Shown: one piece after another, positions 25,573 through 34,726 of the stretch
Layout: each line of letters starts with the position of its first letter
How positions within the stretch are numbered: the stretch's first letter is position 1
DNA from: Komagataeibacter medellinensis NBRC 3288
GTDB lineage: Bacteria > Pseudomonadota > Alphaproteobacteria > Acetobacterales > Acetobacteraceae
Length of the DNA stretch: 64,000 bases
Assembly (NCBI RefSeq): GCF_000182745.2
Contig: NC_016037.1
Span: 186,001 to 250,000 of the forward strand
Direction of reading: 5' to 3'
Program-made: the position numbers and the translations under genes
Notes under the pieces: model-generated
What the model saw: only the letters and a program-made list of their open reading frames with translations
The model's database searches: none
What the model was told of the DNA's origin: nothing

Positions 25573-26976
25573 TCACACAATATCGGCAAAGCCGGGTGAG
25601 CGTTTGTGTTGCAGGACCGACAGCACGCCATGCAGGGATTCCTCAAGGCTTGCAGCATCCGGTGCGCTGCCCAATGCAATCCGGGCCCGCTGCGGCGGCT
25701 CGCCACTGATGGTGAAAACGGTGCTGGGCACCAGCGCCAGTCCCCGCCTGCGGGCATAGGCCACAAAATCCGCACTGCCCCACCAGTCCGGCAGTTTCAG
25801 CCACACATGCGGCCCGTCGGGGTTCATGCAATGCCCCTCCCCCAGCACCCTGCGGGCAATGGACTGGCGCAGGCGCAGTTCTTTCTGGATGGCGTGCAGG
25901 ATCGTATGCGCCTGCCCTGTCTGCATCCACCGCGCCGTCAGCGCGCTGAGCAGACCGGCATTGGTGAGCGCAATGGCCCGGATGGCCGCCGCGACCCGTC
26001 GGGTCATGTCCGCATTGGGCAAGGCCACATAGGCGATGCGCAGGCCCGGACTGAGCGTCTTGGCAAGGGTAGCCACGTAGCTGACACGGCTATGGTCGAG
26101 TGCTGCCAGCGCCGGTAGCGGATTGTCCATCAGCAGGCTGTAGGGGTCATCCTCGGCAATATGCAGATGATGATGCTGGGCAACCTTCAGGATATCCTTG
26201 CGTCGTTGCAGGGACATCGTGGCCGTGGTGGGATTGTGGATGGTCGGAATGCAGTAGAGCATCCGGGGATGATGTTCGGCGCAGACGCGATCGAGCTGGT
26301 CCGGCATCATCCCGTCCATGTCGCTGTCCACGCCGACCAGAATAAGATCGAACTGCGCCGCGATGGTCCGGATGCCGGGATAGGCAATACGGTCGGTGAC
26401 AATCACATCGCCCGGCTGGGTATGGGTGCTGACAGTGGCCGCCAGAGCGCTCTGGGCACCAGGTGAGACAAGGATTTCATCCGTTCGCCGCTGACCGATG
26501 ACGGGCGCGATCCATTTCGCGCCAAGCTGGCGTTCTTCCTGTGTGCCACCCGTCACCCGGTAGGACATCAGGCTGTTCAGATCCTGCTGTTTCAGGATGG
26601 CTGCGATGTCGCTCTGGATGATCCGCTGAAGCGGTGGTTCCTGCGGGATCGGTGGCAGGTTCATGGTCAGATCCACCACAGCCGGTCCCGTATGGCGCCA
26701 GTGGCTTTCCCCCGCGCCGACACGGACAAAGGTTCCTCGGCCGACCGTTGCGTCAATCAGGCCGCGTCGGCGGGCCTCGGTAAAGGCCCGGGTCACGGTC
26801 GTCAGATTGGTGCCGAGATACTCCGCGATCGTGCGCTGTGGTGGCAACCTGTCGCCTTCCCTCAGGTCGCCCTTGCGGATGGAAAGCGCCAGGGCATCGG
26901 CCAGCGTCATGTAAATCGCGTTCGGACTCCGGCTGATCTCTTCTTTCCAGTGGGCGAGATAGGGGTATGCTGACAT
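25573..26976 (-). CDS. MocR-type GntR/aminotransferase regulator
   Basis: A 467-aa fusion of an N-terminal GntR winged helix (about residues 20-85: YMTLADALALSIRKGDLREG, DRLPPQRTIAEYLGTN, TTVTRAFTEARRRGLI) with a type I aminotransferase-like domain. The PLP lysine is in VATLAKTLSPGLRIAY. Such regulators sense PLP-linked metabolites such as GABA, ectoine precursors or PLP itself. Start taken at 26976 (MSAYPYLAHW); the longer open frame to 27135 comes from the adjacent IS copy A. Upstream of and co-directional with the nit operon, so a likely regulator of it. Confidence 0.87.
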   Translation of the reverse strand: MSAYPYLAHWKEEISRSPNAIYMTLADALALSIRKGDLREGDRLPPQRTIAEYLGTNLTTVTRAFTEARRRGLIDATVGRGTFVRVGAGESHWRHTGPAVVDLTMNLPPIPQEPPLQRIIQSDIAAILKQQDLNSLMSYRVTGGTQEERQLGAKWIAPVIGQRRTDEILVSPGAQSALAATVSTHTQPGDVIVTDRIAYPGIRTIAAQFDLILVGVDSDMDGMMPDQLDRVCAEHHPRMLYCIPTIHNPTTATMSLQRRKDILKVAQHHHLHIAEDDPYSLLMDNPLPALAALDHSRVSYVATLAKTLSPGLRIAYVALPNADMTRRVAAAIRAIALTNAGLLSALTARWMQTGQAHTILHAIQKELRLRQSIARRVLGEGHCMNPDGPHVWLKLPDWWGSADFVAYARRRGLALVPSTVFTISGEPPQRARIALGSAPDAASLEESLHGVLSVLQHKRSPGFADIV

Positions 26977-26989
26977 GGGATGGAATTTC

Positions 26990-27031
26990 CATACATTCGA
27001 TGATATTCCATTCGACCATATACCATACAAT
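26990..27031. promoter_or_regulatory. CATACA repeats upstream of the MocR gene
   Basis: CATACATT (26990-26997) and CATACAAT (27024-27031) are direct repeats 34 bp apart, just before the MocR start. Sharing of CCATACAAT with the nit promoter region suggests autoregulation. The IS copy A begins 26 bp further out and may have displaced more distal promoter elements. Confidence 0.45.
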
Positions 27032-27056
27032 CCGTGCAATAATGATCGATACAGAT

Positions 27057-28345
27057 GGAGGGTTCGAAAAACCCTCTGGTATTGAGGTCTGCTCTGTGAT
27101 TCCATTTTCCTTGCGTTGATTGGAGTATGGATCATGAAGCAGACGGGATTTTTTGACGTTGAAGAGCGGCTTGCCCGCTTGAGCGGGCTTGGTGATCAGC
27201 TCGAAGCATTTTCCCGGACTGTGGATTTTGAAGTCTTCCGCCCTGACCTGGAGAAGGCTCTGGCGTATTCTGACGGCAGCAAAGGCGGACGACCGCCATT
27301 TGATCCTGTGCTGATGTTCAAAATTCTGGTGATCCAGACGCTCAACAATTTGTCTGATGAGCGGACGGAATATCTGATCAACGATCGCCTCTCCTTTATG
27401 CGTTTCCTTGGTCTGGGACTTTCAGATCGGGTGCCGGATGCCAAAACGGTCTGGCTGTGTCAAAAGCGTCTGACCCAGGCGGGTGCGATCGATGGGCTGT
27501 TCAACCGCTTTGATGCCACCCTGCGCAACGCCGGGTATTTGCCGATGTCAGGCCAGATCCTGGATGCCACGCTGGTAGCGGCTCCGAAGCAGCGGAACAC
27601 CAATGCAGAGAAAGCCGATCTTCGGGAAGGACGTATTCCTGAAGACTGGCAGGACAAACCCGCAAAGCTGTCGCACAAGGATCGTCATGCGCGATGGACA
27701 CTGAAGTTCACGAAGGCGAAGCGGCAGGATGATGGAACCATGCCATCCAGCGATCTCGCCATCCCGTTCTTTGGCTATAAATCGCATGTTTCCATCGATC
27801 GAAAATACCGGTTCATCCGGAAATGGAAAACAACGCATGCCGCCGCCAGTGATGGCGCGCGATTGAGAGAGGGGCTGCTGGATAAAACCAATACAGCCTC
27901 AAGTGTCTGGGCTGACACGGCCTACCGCTCAAAAGCCAATGAAGACTTCATGGAAAAGCAGGGCTTTGTCTCCAAGGTTCATCGCAAAAAGCCGCATCTC
28001 AAGCCTATGCCCCGGCATATCCAGAAATCGAATGCAGGAAAATCCATTATCCGGTCGCGTGTCGAGCATGTCTTTGCCGATCAGAAGTCACAGACGGGGC
28101 TGTTTGTCCGGACTGTCGGTATCAGCCAAGCCACCATGAGGATCGGGCTCGCCAATATCGTCTACAATATGCGCCGCTTCCTCTTCCTCGAAAGATTGAA
28201 CGCGAGCGCATAGCCATCCAGCGGAGGACAACTCCCAATCTGCTCAAAACGCAGACCGGAGGCCATCGCAAAAACCGTCAATCAAATCGCCAAAACCCAG
28301 AAATTACCGGCCAAGCACATCAATCAGGGGTTCTTCGATCCCTCC
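27057..28345 (+). mobile_element. IS5-family element of 1,289 bp, copy A
   Basis: Ends GGAGGGTTCGAAAAACCC (left) and GGGTTCTTCGATCCCTCC (right) are imperfect inverted repeats. The flanking tetranucleotides are AGAT and AAAT, so there is no exact target duplication. Encodes one intact transposase, then a 130-bp noncoding tail. Four more copies are at 33438, 51856 (reverse), 58028 and 62194. It inserted just upstream of the MocR promoter. Confidence 0.92.
27134..28213 (+). CDS. IS5-family transposase (copy A)
   Basis: A 359-aa DDE transposase of the IS5 group. The N-terminal PF05598-type domain includes KGGRPPFDPVLMFKILVIQT; the catalytic core has the first Asp in GQILDATLVAAPKQR, the second in SSVWADTAYRSK, and the Glu in SRVEHVFADQKSQTG followed by the R. 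Start MKQTGF has GGAG upstream; the copy at 58107 has only this start, which supports it over the frame that opens 18 bp earlier. Complete and probably active. Confidence 0.93.
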   Translation: MKQTGFFDVEERLARLSGLGDQLEAFSRTVDFEVFRPDLEKALAYSDGSKGGRPPFDPVLMFKILVIQTLNNLSDERTEYLINDRLSFMRFLGLGLSDRVPDAKTVWLCQKRLTQAGAIDGLFNRFDATLRNAGYLPMSGQILDATLVAAPKQRNTNAEKADLREGRIPEDWQDKPAKLSHKDRHARWTLKFTKAKRQDDGTMPSSDLAIPFFGYKSHVSIDRKYRFIRKWKTTHAAASDGARLREGLLDKTNTASSVWADTAYRSKANEDFMEKQGFVSKVHRKKPHLKPMPRHIQKSNAGKSIIRSRVEHVFADQKSQTGLFVRTVGISQATMRIGLANIVYNMRRFLFLERLNASA

Positions 28346-28725
28346 AAATGCATTAGGAATGATTGTTTATATTATCTTTTTTTATCTCATTATATATATC
28401 ACCTATTCATTTTTATAGCATAAAATGACATGATGGATCGGCTACACAGGGCATATATTCTGATGCCCTTAGCATGTGCTGACTTTAGCCATGCAAGAAA
28501 TTAAGACAGCCCCGACCGTCAGGATGGATGGTCGATCGTGATCGGGGCTGCCATCACCAGAAAACGCATGTTTCCGGCGACACACCCTTTATGCGGAAAA
28601 TATTCCTAAAAAAATGATAACCAGCCTTCTATCCCGCCCTCAAGCAGCGCGCTAATTTTTTAAAACGGACATTCTTATACGCATAGGCGGCTGCCTGCAC
28701 AGGGTTGCCGAACGTCCCTTCACCA
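28346..28725. other. Intergenic region with hairpin downstream of tonB
   Basis: 380 bp without a gene. The first 160 bp are very AT-rich. A hairpin with perfect 9-bp arms, CAGCCCCGA (28507-28515) and TCGGGGCTG (28542-28550), lies in the middle with a long loop; it may be a terminator or an RNA structure. A T/A-rich run at about 28650-28662 after the tonB stop could end that transcript. Confidence 0.5.
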
Positions 28726-29448
28726 TTAATGCAGGCGAAACGTAACCGGCAGCAGGACATGCGTGCCCTCCAGCGGGCGACCCTGCGGGGTGCACTGGAC
28801 CTTGCGCGCAGCGGCAAGGGCCGTGCTGTCCAGGTCATCATAGCCGGTGCCGGATTTCAGGCTGACCTGTACCACCTGCCCCTCGCTCCCCAGCACGACA
28901 TCAACCAGCGCATTGCCTTCCTCATGCATGTGACGGGCCATGGCGGGGTAACGCCAGGCGGGGGGCGTGCAATGGGGCGCGGTTGGCACAACCGCCGCAG
29001 TCTGTGCTGCGCCAGGCACGGCCGGGCCATTCTGCGTTGCCGCAGGGGCAGACCCAACCGGTGCGGCAACACGAGCTTGGGCCGAGGGCTGAGCAGACGG
29101 TGACCGGGATTGCGCAACAGGGCGCACGGCGGACCGGGCGGTAACAGCAGGCAGCGTGGCCACGGCTTTTGGCTGTGGCTGTGGCTGTGGCTGTGGCGTA
29201 GCCTCTTGCGGGGGCGGTGCAACCCCGGGCTGGTCAAAAAAGACCTGAATGCTGTTTTTTTCCGCTGGGGCCGCGGGCACGGGCGCGCGGGCGGGCAGCA
29301 GCCACGCGGCAATCAGGCCGTGGCCCAGCACGGCAGCCATGATGGCCCAGCCCGCAAGCAGCCGCCCGCGCCGCCAGCCGGCGGGGCCGGTTGACGTGAC
29401 AAGAATCCGGCCTGCCGTTCTGTCCTGCTGCTGCACGCTTCCATCCAT
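28726..29448 (-). CDS. tonB: TonB-family energy transducer
   Basis: A 240-aa (260 aa if started at GTG 29508) TonB protein. One N-terminal membrane anchor (GRLLAGWAIMAAVLGHGLIAAWLL) is followed by a Pro/Gln-rich periplasmic linker (residues 90-100, PQPQPQPQPK, encoded by tandem 6-bp repeats at 29168-29197) and the C-terminal TonB domain: YPAMARHMHEEGNALVDVVL, ending LLPVTFRLH. It carries proton-motive energy from ExbBD to outer-membrane receptors; here it lies divergent from a copper-receptor-like gene, its likely partner. No exbB or exbD in the window. Confidence 0.9.
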   Translation of the reverse strand: MDGSVQQQDRTAGRILVTSTGPAGWRRGRLLAGWAIMAAVLGHGLIAAWLLPARAPVPAAPAEKNSIQVFFDQPGVAPPPQEATPQPQPQPQPKAVATLPAVTARSAVRPVAQSRSPSAQPSAQARVAAPVGSAPAATQNGPAVPGAAQTAAVVPTAPHCTPPAWRYPAMARHMHEEGNALVDVVLGSEGQVVQVSLKSGTGYDDLDSTALAAARKVQCTPQGRPLEGTHVLLPVTFRLH

Positions 29449-29555
29449 TGGGGCATGGGCGCGGGCTGCCTTGTCATTTGACAAAAAGCCCCCGACCTCC
29501 GAGAACACTGTCCTGTTACCGCCTTTATCTTACAACCGCAAAGAACCTGTCCATC

Positions 29556-30014
29556 ATGGGCCAAGCCCGCCACCCCTTCATGCATGACATGCCTGTGATC
29601 CGCTGGGTCATGGTGCTGTGTGCGTGCCTGGGGCTATGGGGCCAGTTGCTGGTTGAAAGCCGCAGCCTGCCCGGCGAACTGCCGCGCGGCACCATCATGC
29701 GGCTGACGGGAATCGATATCGCTCCCGTCGCAACGCGGACAGAACGCCACGCAGCGCCGCCGCATCACCACATGGCGATGGCGAACGCGCCCCATGAGCA
29801 TGGCGACATGCCCCCCCATGGCCACGACCATGCCGAAGGCTGCCCGCTCTGCCCGCTCCTGCACCTGCCTGCCCTTGCGCTGGTGGTTCTGCCCTTCCTG
29901 CCCCTGCCGCCCATGGCATGGGCCGCCCACCGGCACGAACCCCGCCAGCCCCGCGCGCCCCCTCCCACTCCGCTGGGGCTGCCCCCGGCCTGCGGGCCAC
30001 CTTCCATCTCCTGA
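29556..30014 (+). CDS. DUF2946-like His-rich membrane/secreted protein
   Basis: A 152-aa protein with an N-terminal hydrophobic helix (VIRWVMVLCACLGLWGQLLV), a His/Met-rich loop (HHHMAMANAPHEHGDMPPHG followed by HDH), the motif EGCPLCPLLHLPAL, and a second hydrophobic segment. The CxxC plus His/Met-rich layout is that of DUF2946 proteins, often found next to copper-responsive TonB receptors. Start 29556 is the first ATG outside the divergent tonB promoter. 76 bp before the receptor gene, so probably the same transcript. A role in copper handling is inferred. Confidence 0.72.
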   Translation: MGQARHPFMHDMPVIRWVMVLCACLGLWGQLLVESRSLPGELPRGTIMRLTGIDIAPVATRTERHAAPPHHHMAMANAPHEHGDMPPHGHDHAEGCPLCPLLHLPALALVVLPFLPLPPMAWAAHRHEPRQPRAPPPTPLGLPPACGPPSIS

Positions 30015-30090
30015 ACTCACGCGCTGCCGCGCGTCCATACGGGCGTGCGCGTCTTTCGTTTTCCTGTTCAGGACATGAAAAGTGACTTCC

Positions 30091-32238
30091 ATGAAAAAAA
30101 CGGCCCCCCCCCTCGTGGTGGCCGCAGGCGGCTGCATGCTGGCGGCCTCCCTGCACCCGCTGGGCGCGCGCGCCCAGACAACCGTGACCCTGCCCGGCCT
30201 CTCGATCGAGGATACGGCGGACAGCACCCCCATGGGCGACCGCCTGCTTTCAGCGGCGTCCCCTTCCGCCACGCAGCGCACGGCGGCCAGCCTGAGCAGC
30301 CCCGATGCCGCCAGCCTGTTTCGCAACCAGCCCGGTGTCAGCACGTATTCCGCAGGCGGGCTGGCCTCGCTGCCCGTGCTCAACGGCATGGCCGATGACC
30401 GCGTGGCCACCGTGGTCGATGGCGTGCGCATCGCCTCGGGCTGCCCCAACCACATGAACCCTGCCCTGTCCTTCATCGACCCCGACAGCGTGGACACCGC
30501 CACCGCCATCGCGGGCATAACCCCCGTGAGCATGGGCGGCGACAGCACCGGCGGCACGATCGATGTCGAGCGCAAGGACCCGCAGTTTGCCAGGCATGGC
30601 AAGGTGCTCGTGACCGGGCATGTCACCGGCACCTATCGCAGCAATGGCGGCGGGTATGGCGCCTCGGGCAGCCTGACGGTGGCCAATGACACGTTCAGCC
30701 TGCGCTACAATGCCTCCTACGCGCAGGCGGGTGATTATGAAGGTGGCGGGGATGCGGGGCTGGTGCGCTCGACAAGCTACCTGACCTACAACCATGCCGT
30801 GACCTTTGGCGTGCACAAGGGCAACCATCTGCTGGCCCTGACCTTTGGCCAGCAGGACACCCCGCATGAAGGGTTTGCCAACCAGTACATGGACATGACG
30901 AACAACCGCTCCACCTTCGTCAACGGCAAGTATCTCGGCACGTTCGACTGGGGCGAGCTTGAGGCCCGGGGCTACTGGCAGCGCGAGGACCACGCCATGG
31001 ACTTCCTGCCCGACCGCGCCAAGACCACCCACATGCCCATGAACACCAATGCCCGCATGGCCGGCTACAGCATCAAGGCCACCATCCCCCTGGCGGAAGG
31101 CCAGACCCTGCGGCTGGGCAGTTCGTTCGACCATTCCGGCCTCAATGACTGGTGGCCGCCGGTTGCGGGCAGCATGATGATGGGGCCGGACACCTATCAC
31201 AGCATCAATAACGGCCACCGCGACCGGCTGGGCCATTTTGTGGAATGGGAGGCCGCCTGGACCCCGCGCGTGACCACGCTGCTGGGCTTTCGCAATGACC
31301 TGGTCATGATGAATACCGGCCCGGTATCGGGCTATTCATCGACCATGAGCATGATGAACATGGCCAACATCAACGCGGCCAATGCCTTCAACACCACCGA
31401 CCGGGGCCGGACGGATGTGAACTTCGATGTCACCGCCCTGGTGCGCTGGAAGCCACGCCGCGACCTGACCATCGAGGGCGGCTATGCCCGCAAGACCCGC
31501 TCGCCCAACCTGTACGAGCGCTATGCCTGGGGCCGCTCGGCCATGGTCACGAGCATGATCAACTGGTTTGGCGATGGCAACGGCTACGTGGGCAACCCCG
31601 ACCTCAAGCCCGAGGTCGCCAATACCGCCTCCATCACCGCTGACTGGCATGACCCCGATGGCGACCGGTGGGACCTCAAGGTCCAGCCCTACTACACCTA
31701 CACCCACGACTACATAAACGCCTACCGCCTTGCCAGCGCGAGGCAGTTCTACACGCTGGGCTTTGCCAACCATAATGCCCAGAGCTACGGCATCAACGGA
31801 TCGGGCAATTACCGGCTGTGGCAGAATGCCCGCTTTGGCCGGGGCGAGATCGTGGCCAACCTCAACTGGGTGCGCGGGCAGGACCTGACCAATGGCGCGG
31901 GGCTGTACCACCAGATGCCCACCAATGGCAGCGTCACGCTGAACGAACGGTGGAAGAACTGGAGCGGCCGGGTCGAGATGACCTTCGTCAAGGCCAAGGA
32001 CACGGTGGACTGGGTGCGCAACGAACCCCGCACCCCCGGCTATGCCCTGCTGGGGCTGGGCGGGCAGTATCACTGGCGCTACATGACGCTCGATGCCAGC
32101 ATCGACAACGTGCTGAACCAGAAATACGAACTGCCGCTGGGCGGCTGGTCGCTGGCCGATTACGCCGCCACCGGCAGCCTGCGCGCCCTGCCCGGCATGG
32201 GGCGGTCGTTCAATGTGAGCCTGACGGCGAGCTTCTGA
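30091..32238 (+). CDS. TonB-dependent outer-membrane receptor, copper-receptor (OprC/NosA) type
   Basis: A 715-aa receptor with a signal peptide (MKKTAPPLVVAAGGCMLAAS), a plug domain (SLFRNQPGVSTYS; RVATVVDGVRIASGCPNHMN) and a 22-strand barrel ending in the aromatic terminus NVSLTASF. GCPNHM gives the CxxxM arrangement described for OprC, and THMPMN supplies a His/Met pair in a barrel loop; the protein is Met-rich, as expected for Cu(I)/Cu(II) import. Family assignment is strong; copper as substrate is inferred. Lies between a DUF2946-like gene and tonB on one side and a flippase on the other. Confidence 0.88.
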   Translation: MKKTAPPLVVAAGGCMLAASLHPLGARAQTTVTLPGLSIEDTADSTPMGDRLLSAASPSATQRTAASLSSPDAASLFRNQPGVSTYSAGGLASLPVLNGMADDRVATVVDGVRIASGCPNHMNPALSFIDPDSVDTATAIAGITPVSMGGDSTGGTIDVERKDPQFARHGKVLVTGHVTGTYRSNGGGYGASGSLTVANDTFSLRYNASYAQAGDYEGGGDAGLVRSTSYLTYNHAVTFGVHKGNHLLALTFGQQDTPHEGFANQYMDMTNNRSTFVNGKYLGTFDWGELEARGYWQREDHAMDFLPDRAKTTHMPMNTNARMAGYSIKATIPLAEGQTLRLGSSFDHSGLNDWWPPVAGSMMMGPDTYHSINNGHRDRLGHFVEWEAAWTPRVTTLLGFRNDLVMMNTGPVSGYSSTMSMMNMANINAANAFNTTDRGRTDVNFDVTALVRWKPRRDLTIEGGYARKTRSPNLYERYAWGRSAMVTSMINWFGDGNGYVGNPDLKPEVANTASITADWHDPDGDRWDLKVQPYYTYTHDYINAYRLASARQFYTLGFANHNAQSYGINGSGNYRLWQNARFGRGEIVANLNWVRGQDLTNGAGLYHQMPTNGSVTLNERWKNWSGRVEMTFVKAKDTVDWVRNEPRTPGYALLGLGGQYHWRYMTLDASIDNVLNQKYELPLGGWSLADYAATGSLRALPGMGRSFNVSLTASF

Positions 32239-32256
32239 TCTGAGCGGGGCGGTCCA

Positions 32257-33437
32257 TCAGGAGGTGCCCGTCCCGCCTTCCCCGCCCTGTGTTTCCGCCG
32301 TGACGGGGCGGGCGGGTGCACGGCCCGGCGCCATCTGGCCAAACCAGGCCAGCACCGGGCGCAGGCAGATGCCAAACATGATCAGTCCCGCCACGACGCC
32401 TGCCGCCGCAGCCCCCTCAAGCCGCCACAGCCGGGTCATGGCATAAACCAGAGGCAGGTAGGTCAGGGTCACGATGATGCGGGCACGGAGCACGCGCGAG
32501 ACCTGGCCGATCACGGTCAGCAGTGGTTCGAGCGGCACGATGCCCAGGCCCAGCACGGCGCTGCCCAGCATGAGCATGATCAGGTGGCGGCCACCATGCC
32601 AGTGCACATGCAGCATCCATGTCAGCAGGATGTTGCCCATCAGCATCGCCACCCCCATGAGGGCGATGGAAAAACCACCAATCGTGAGGAAAAGCTGCAC
32701 GGTCACGCGCTTGATGCCGTACCAGTCCTGCCTGTCACGCAGGCGGATGAATTCGGGGTACAGGGCGGGCACCATGAGCTGGGCCGGCTTGGCAATGCCC
32801 TCGCCAATCTGGCGCGAGACGCGATAGACGGCGGCATCGGCCGGACCCAGCAGGCCGCCGACGAGCAGCGTGCCGAACTGGTTGAAAACCGAACTCAGCA
32901 CATGGTTGCCACTGGTGGAAAGGGTGAAGCGCCAGATGCCCGGCGCATCGCCCTCCGCCAGGCGGGCAAACGGATTGAAGCGGATGCCGCCCGCCAGCCG
33001 CAGTTGCAGCAGGCCCAGCCCGGTGCTGGTGGTGAACATGGCCAGTTGTGTCATGCTCCACACCAGCAGGTAATAATCCAGCCCCATATGATACAGGAAG
33101 CCCAGCCCCGACCCCACGGTGCGCACCAACGTGCCCGACAGGTCAACCAGCATGTTGAGCCAGAAGGAATTGCACAGCCGGAACACCCCCGCCGACCATG
33201 AAAAATTCATGAACGCGATGGTGGTCATGTACAGCATCGCCGCCCCCTGGTCGGCTGCGGGCCAGCCCATGGCCGTGCCGAACAGCGCCACGCCCAGCGT
33301 GCCCACCAGCCAGCCCACCCCGCCACTGAGGTAGTCGGCCCGCACGCAGAACGCCAGCACGCGCGAGAACTGCGCCCGCCTGCCATTGGTGAAGGGATCG
33401 GTGCCATAATGCAGCAGCGGCTGCCATGACTGCAGGT
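32257..33437 (-). pseudogene. MOP-superfamily polysaccharide flippase, N-terminus removed by IS copy B
   Basis: About 393 codons of a Wzx-like multi-pass membrane protein: FGTAMGWPAADQGAAMLYM, GGLLGPADAAVYRVSRQIGEG and MLMLGSAVLGLGIVPLEPLL are typical of lipid-linked oligosaccharide exporters. At 33437 coding is cut by the IS end; the frame continues into the IS by chance. The missing part is the N-terminal region (perhaps the first 60-100 residues), so the protein is probably inactive. Convergent with the receptor gene with an 18-bp gap. Likely came from an exopolysaccharide locus. Confidence 0.78.
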
Positions 33438-34726
33438 GGAGGGTTCGAAAAACCCTCTGGTATTGAGGTCTGCTCTGTGATTCCATTTTCCTTGCGTTGA
33501 TTGGAGTATGGATCATGAAGCAGACGGGATTTTTTGACGTTGAAGAGCGGCTTGCCCGCTTGAGCGGGCTTGGTGATCAGCTCGAAGCATTTTCCCGGAC
33601 TGTGGATTTTGAAGTCTTCCGCCCTGACCTGGAGAAGGCTCTGGCGTATTCTGACGGCAGCAAAGGCGGACGACCGCCATTTGATCCTGTGCTGATGTTC
33701 AAAATTCTGGTGATCCAGACGCTCAACAATTTGTCTGATGAGCGGACGGAATATCTGATCAACGATCGCCTCTCCTTTATGCGTTTCCTTGGTCTGGGAC
33801 TTTCAGATCGGGTGCCGGATGCCAAAACGGTCTGGCTGTGTCAAAAGCGTCTGACCCAGGCGGGTGCGATCGATGGGCTGTTCAACCGCTTTGATGCCAC
33901 CCTGCGCAACGCCGGGTATTTGCCGATGTCAGGCCAGATCCTGGATGCCACGCTGGTAGCGGCTCCGAAGCAGCGGAACACCAATGCAGAGAAAGCCGAT
34001 CTTCGGGAAGGACGTATTCCTGAAGACTGGCAGGACAAACCCGCAAAGCTGTCGCACAAGGATCGTCATGCGCGATGGACACTGAAGTTCACGAAGGCGA
34101 AGCGGCAGGATGATGGAACCATGCCATCCAGCGATCTCGCCATCCCGTTCTTTGGCTATAAATCGCATGTTTCCATCGATCGAAAATACCGGTTCATCCG
34201 GAAATGGAAAACAACGCATGCCGCCGCCAGTGATGGCGCGCGATTGAGAGAGGGGCTGCTGGATAAAACCAATACAGCCTCAAGTGTCTGGGCTGACACG
34301 GCCTACCGCTCAAAAGCCAATGAAGACTTCATGGAAAAGCAGGGCTTTGTCTCCAAGGTTCATCGCAAAAAGCCGCATCTCAAGCCTATGCCCCGGCATA
34401 TCCAGAAATCGAATGCAGGAAAATCCATTATCCGGTCGCATGTCGAGCATGTCTTTGCCGATCAGAAGTCACAGACGGGGCTGTTTGTCCGGACTGTCGG
34501 TATCAGCCGAGCCACCATGAGGATCGGGCTCGCCAATATCGTCTACAATATGCGCCGCTTCCTCTTCCTCGAAAGATTGAACGCGAGCGCATAGCCATCC
34601 AGCGGAGGACAACTCCCAATCTGCTCAAAACGCAGACCGGAGGCCATCGCAAAAACCGTCAATCAAATCGCCAAAACCCAGAAATTACCGGCCAAGCACA
34701 TCAATCAGGGGTTCTTCGATCCCTCC
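33438..34726 (+). mobile_element. IS5-family element of 1,289 bp, copy B
   Basis: Same ends and length as copy A. It is the only copy with a matching 4-bp flank on both sides, AGGT (33434-33437) and AGGT (34727-34730), suggesting an insertion not rearranged since. It truncates the flippase on the left and abuts a relaxase fragment on the right. With copy A in the same orientation it frames the copper-uptake block as a potential composite transposon. Confidence 0.9.
33515..34594 (+). CDS. IS5-family transposase (copy B, two amino-acid variants)
   Basis: 359 aa, identical to the other copies except for two visible substitutions: His instead of Arg in IIRSHVEHVF (base change near 34440) and Arg instead of Gln in GISRATMRIG (near 34510). 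The Arg lies directly before the catalytic Glu motif, so copy B may be less active; this is a guess. Confidence 0.92.
   Translation: MKQTGFFDVEERLARLSGLGDQLEAFSRTVDFEVFRPDLEKALAYSDGSKGGRPPFDPVLMFKILVIQTLNNLSDERTEYLINDRLSFMRFLGLGLSDRVPDAKTVWLCQKRLTQAGAIDGLFNRFDATLRNAGYLPMSGQILDATLVAAPKQRNTNAEKADLREGRIPEDWQDKPAKLSHKDRHARWTLKFTKAKRQDDGTMPSSDLAIPFFGYKSHVSIDRKYRFIRKWKTTHAAASDGARLREGLLDKTNTASSVWADTAYRSKANEDFMEKQGFVSKVHRKKPHLKPMPRHIQKSNAGKSIIRSHVEHVFADQKSQTGLFVRTVGISRATMRIGLANIVYNMRRFLFLERLNASA

Noticed and set aside
29168-29197. Tandem 6-bp repeats in tonB as possible phase-variation tract
   Set aside because: The unit is in frame (encodes Pro-Gln), so slippage changes linker length without switching the gene off.
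30250-31236. A 328-codon minus-strand frame under the TonB-dependent receptor
   Set aside because: GC-driven antisense frame without family features.
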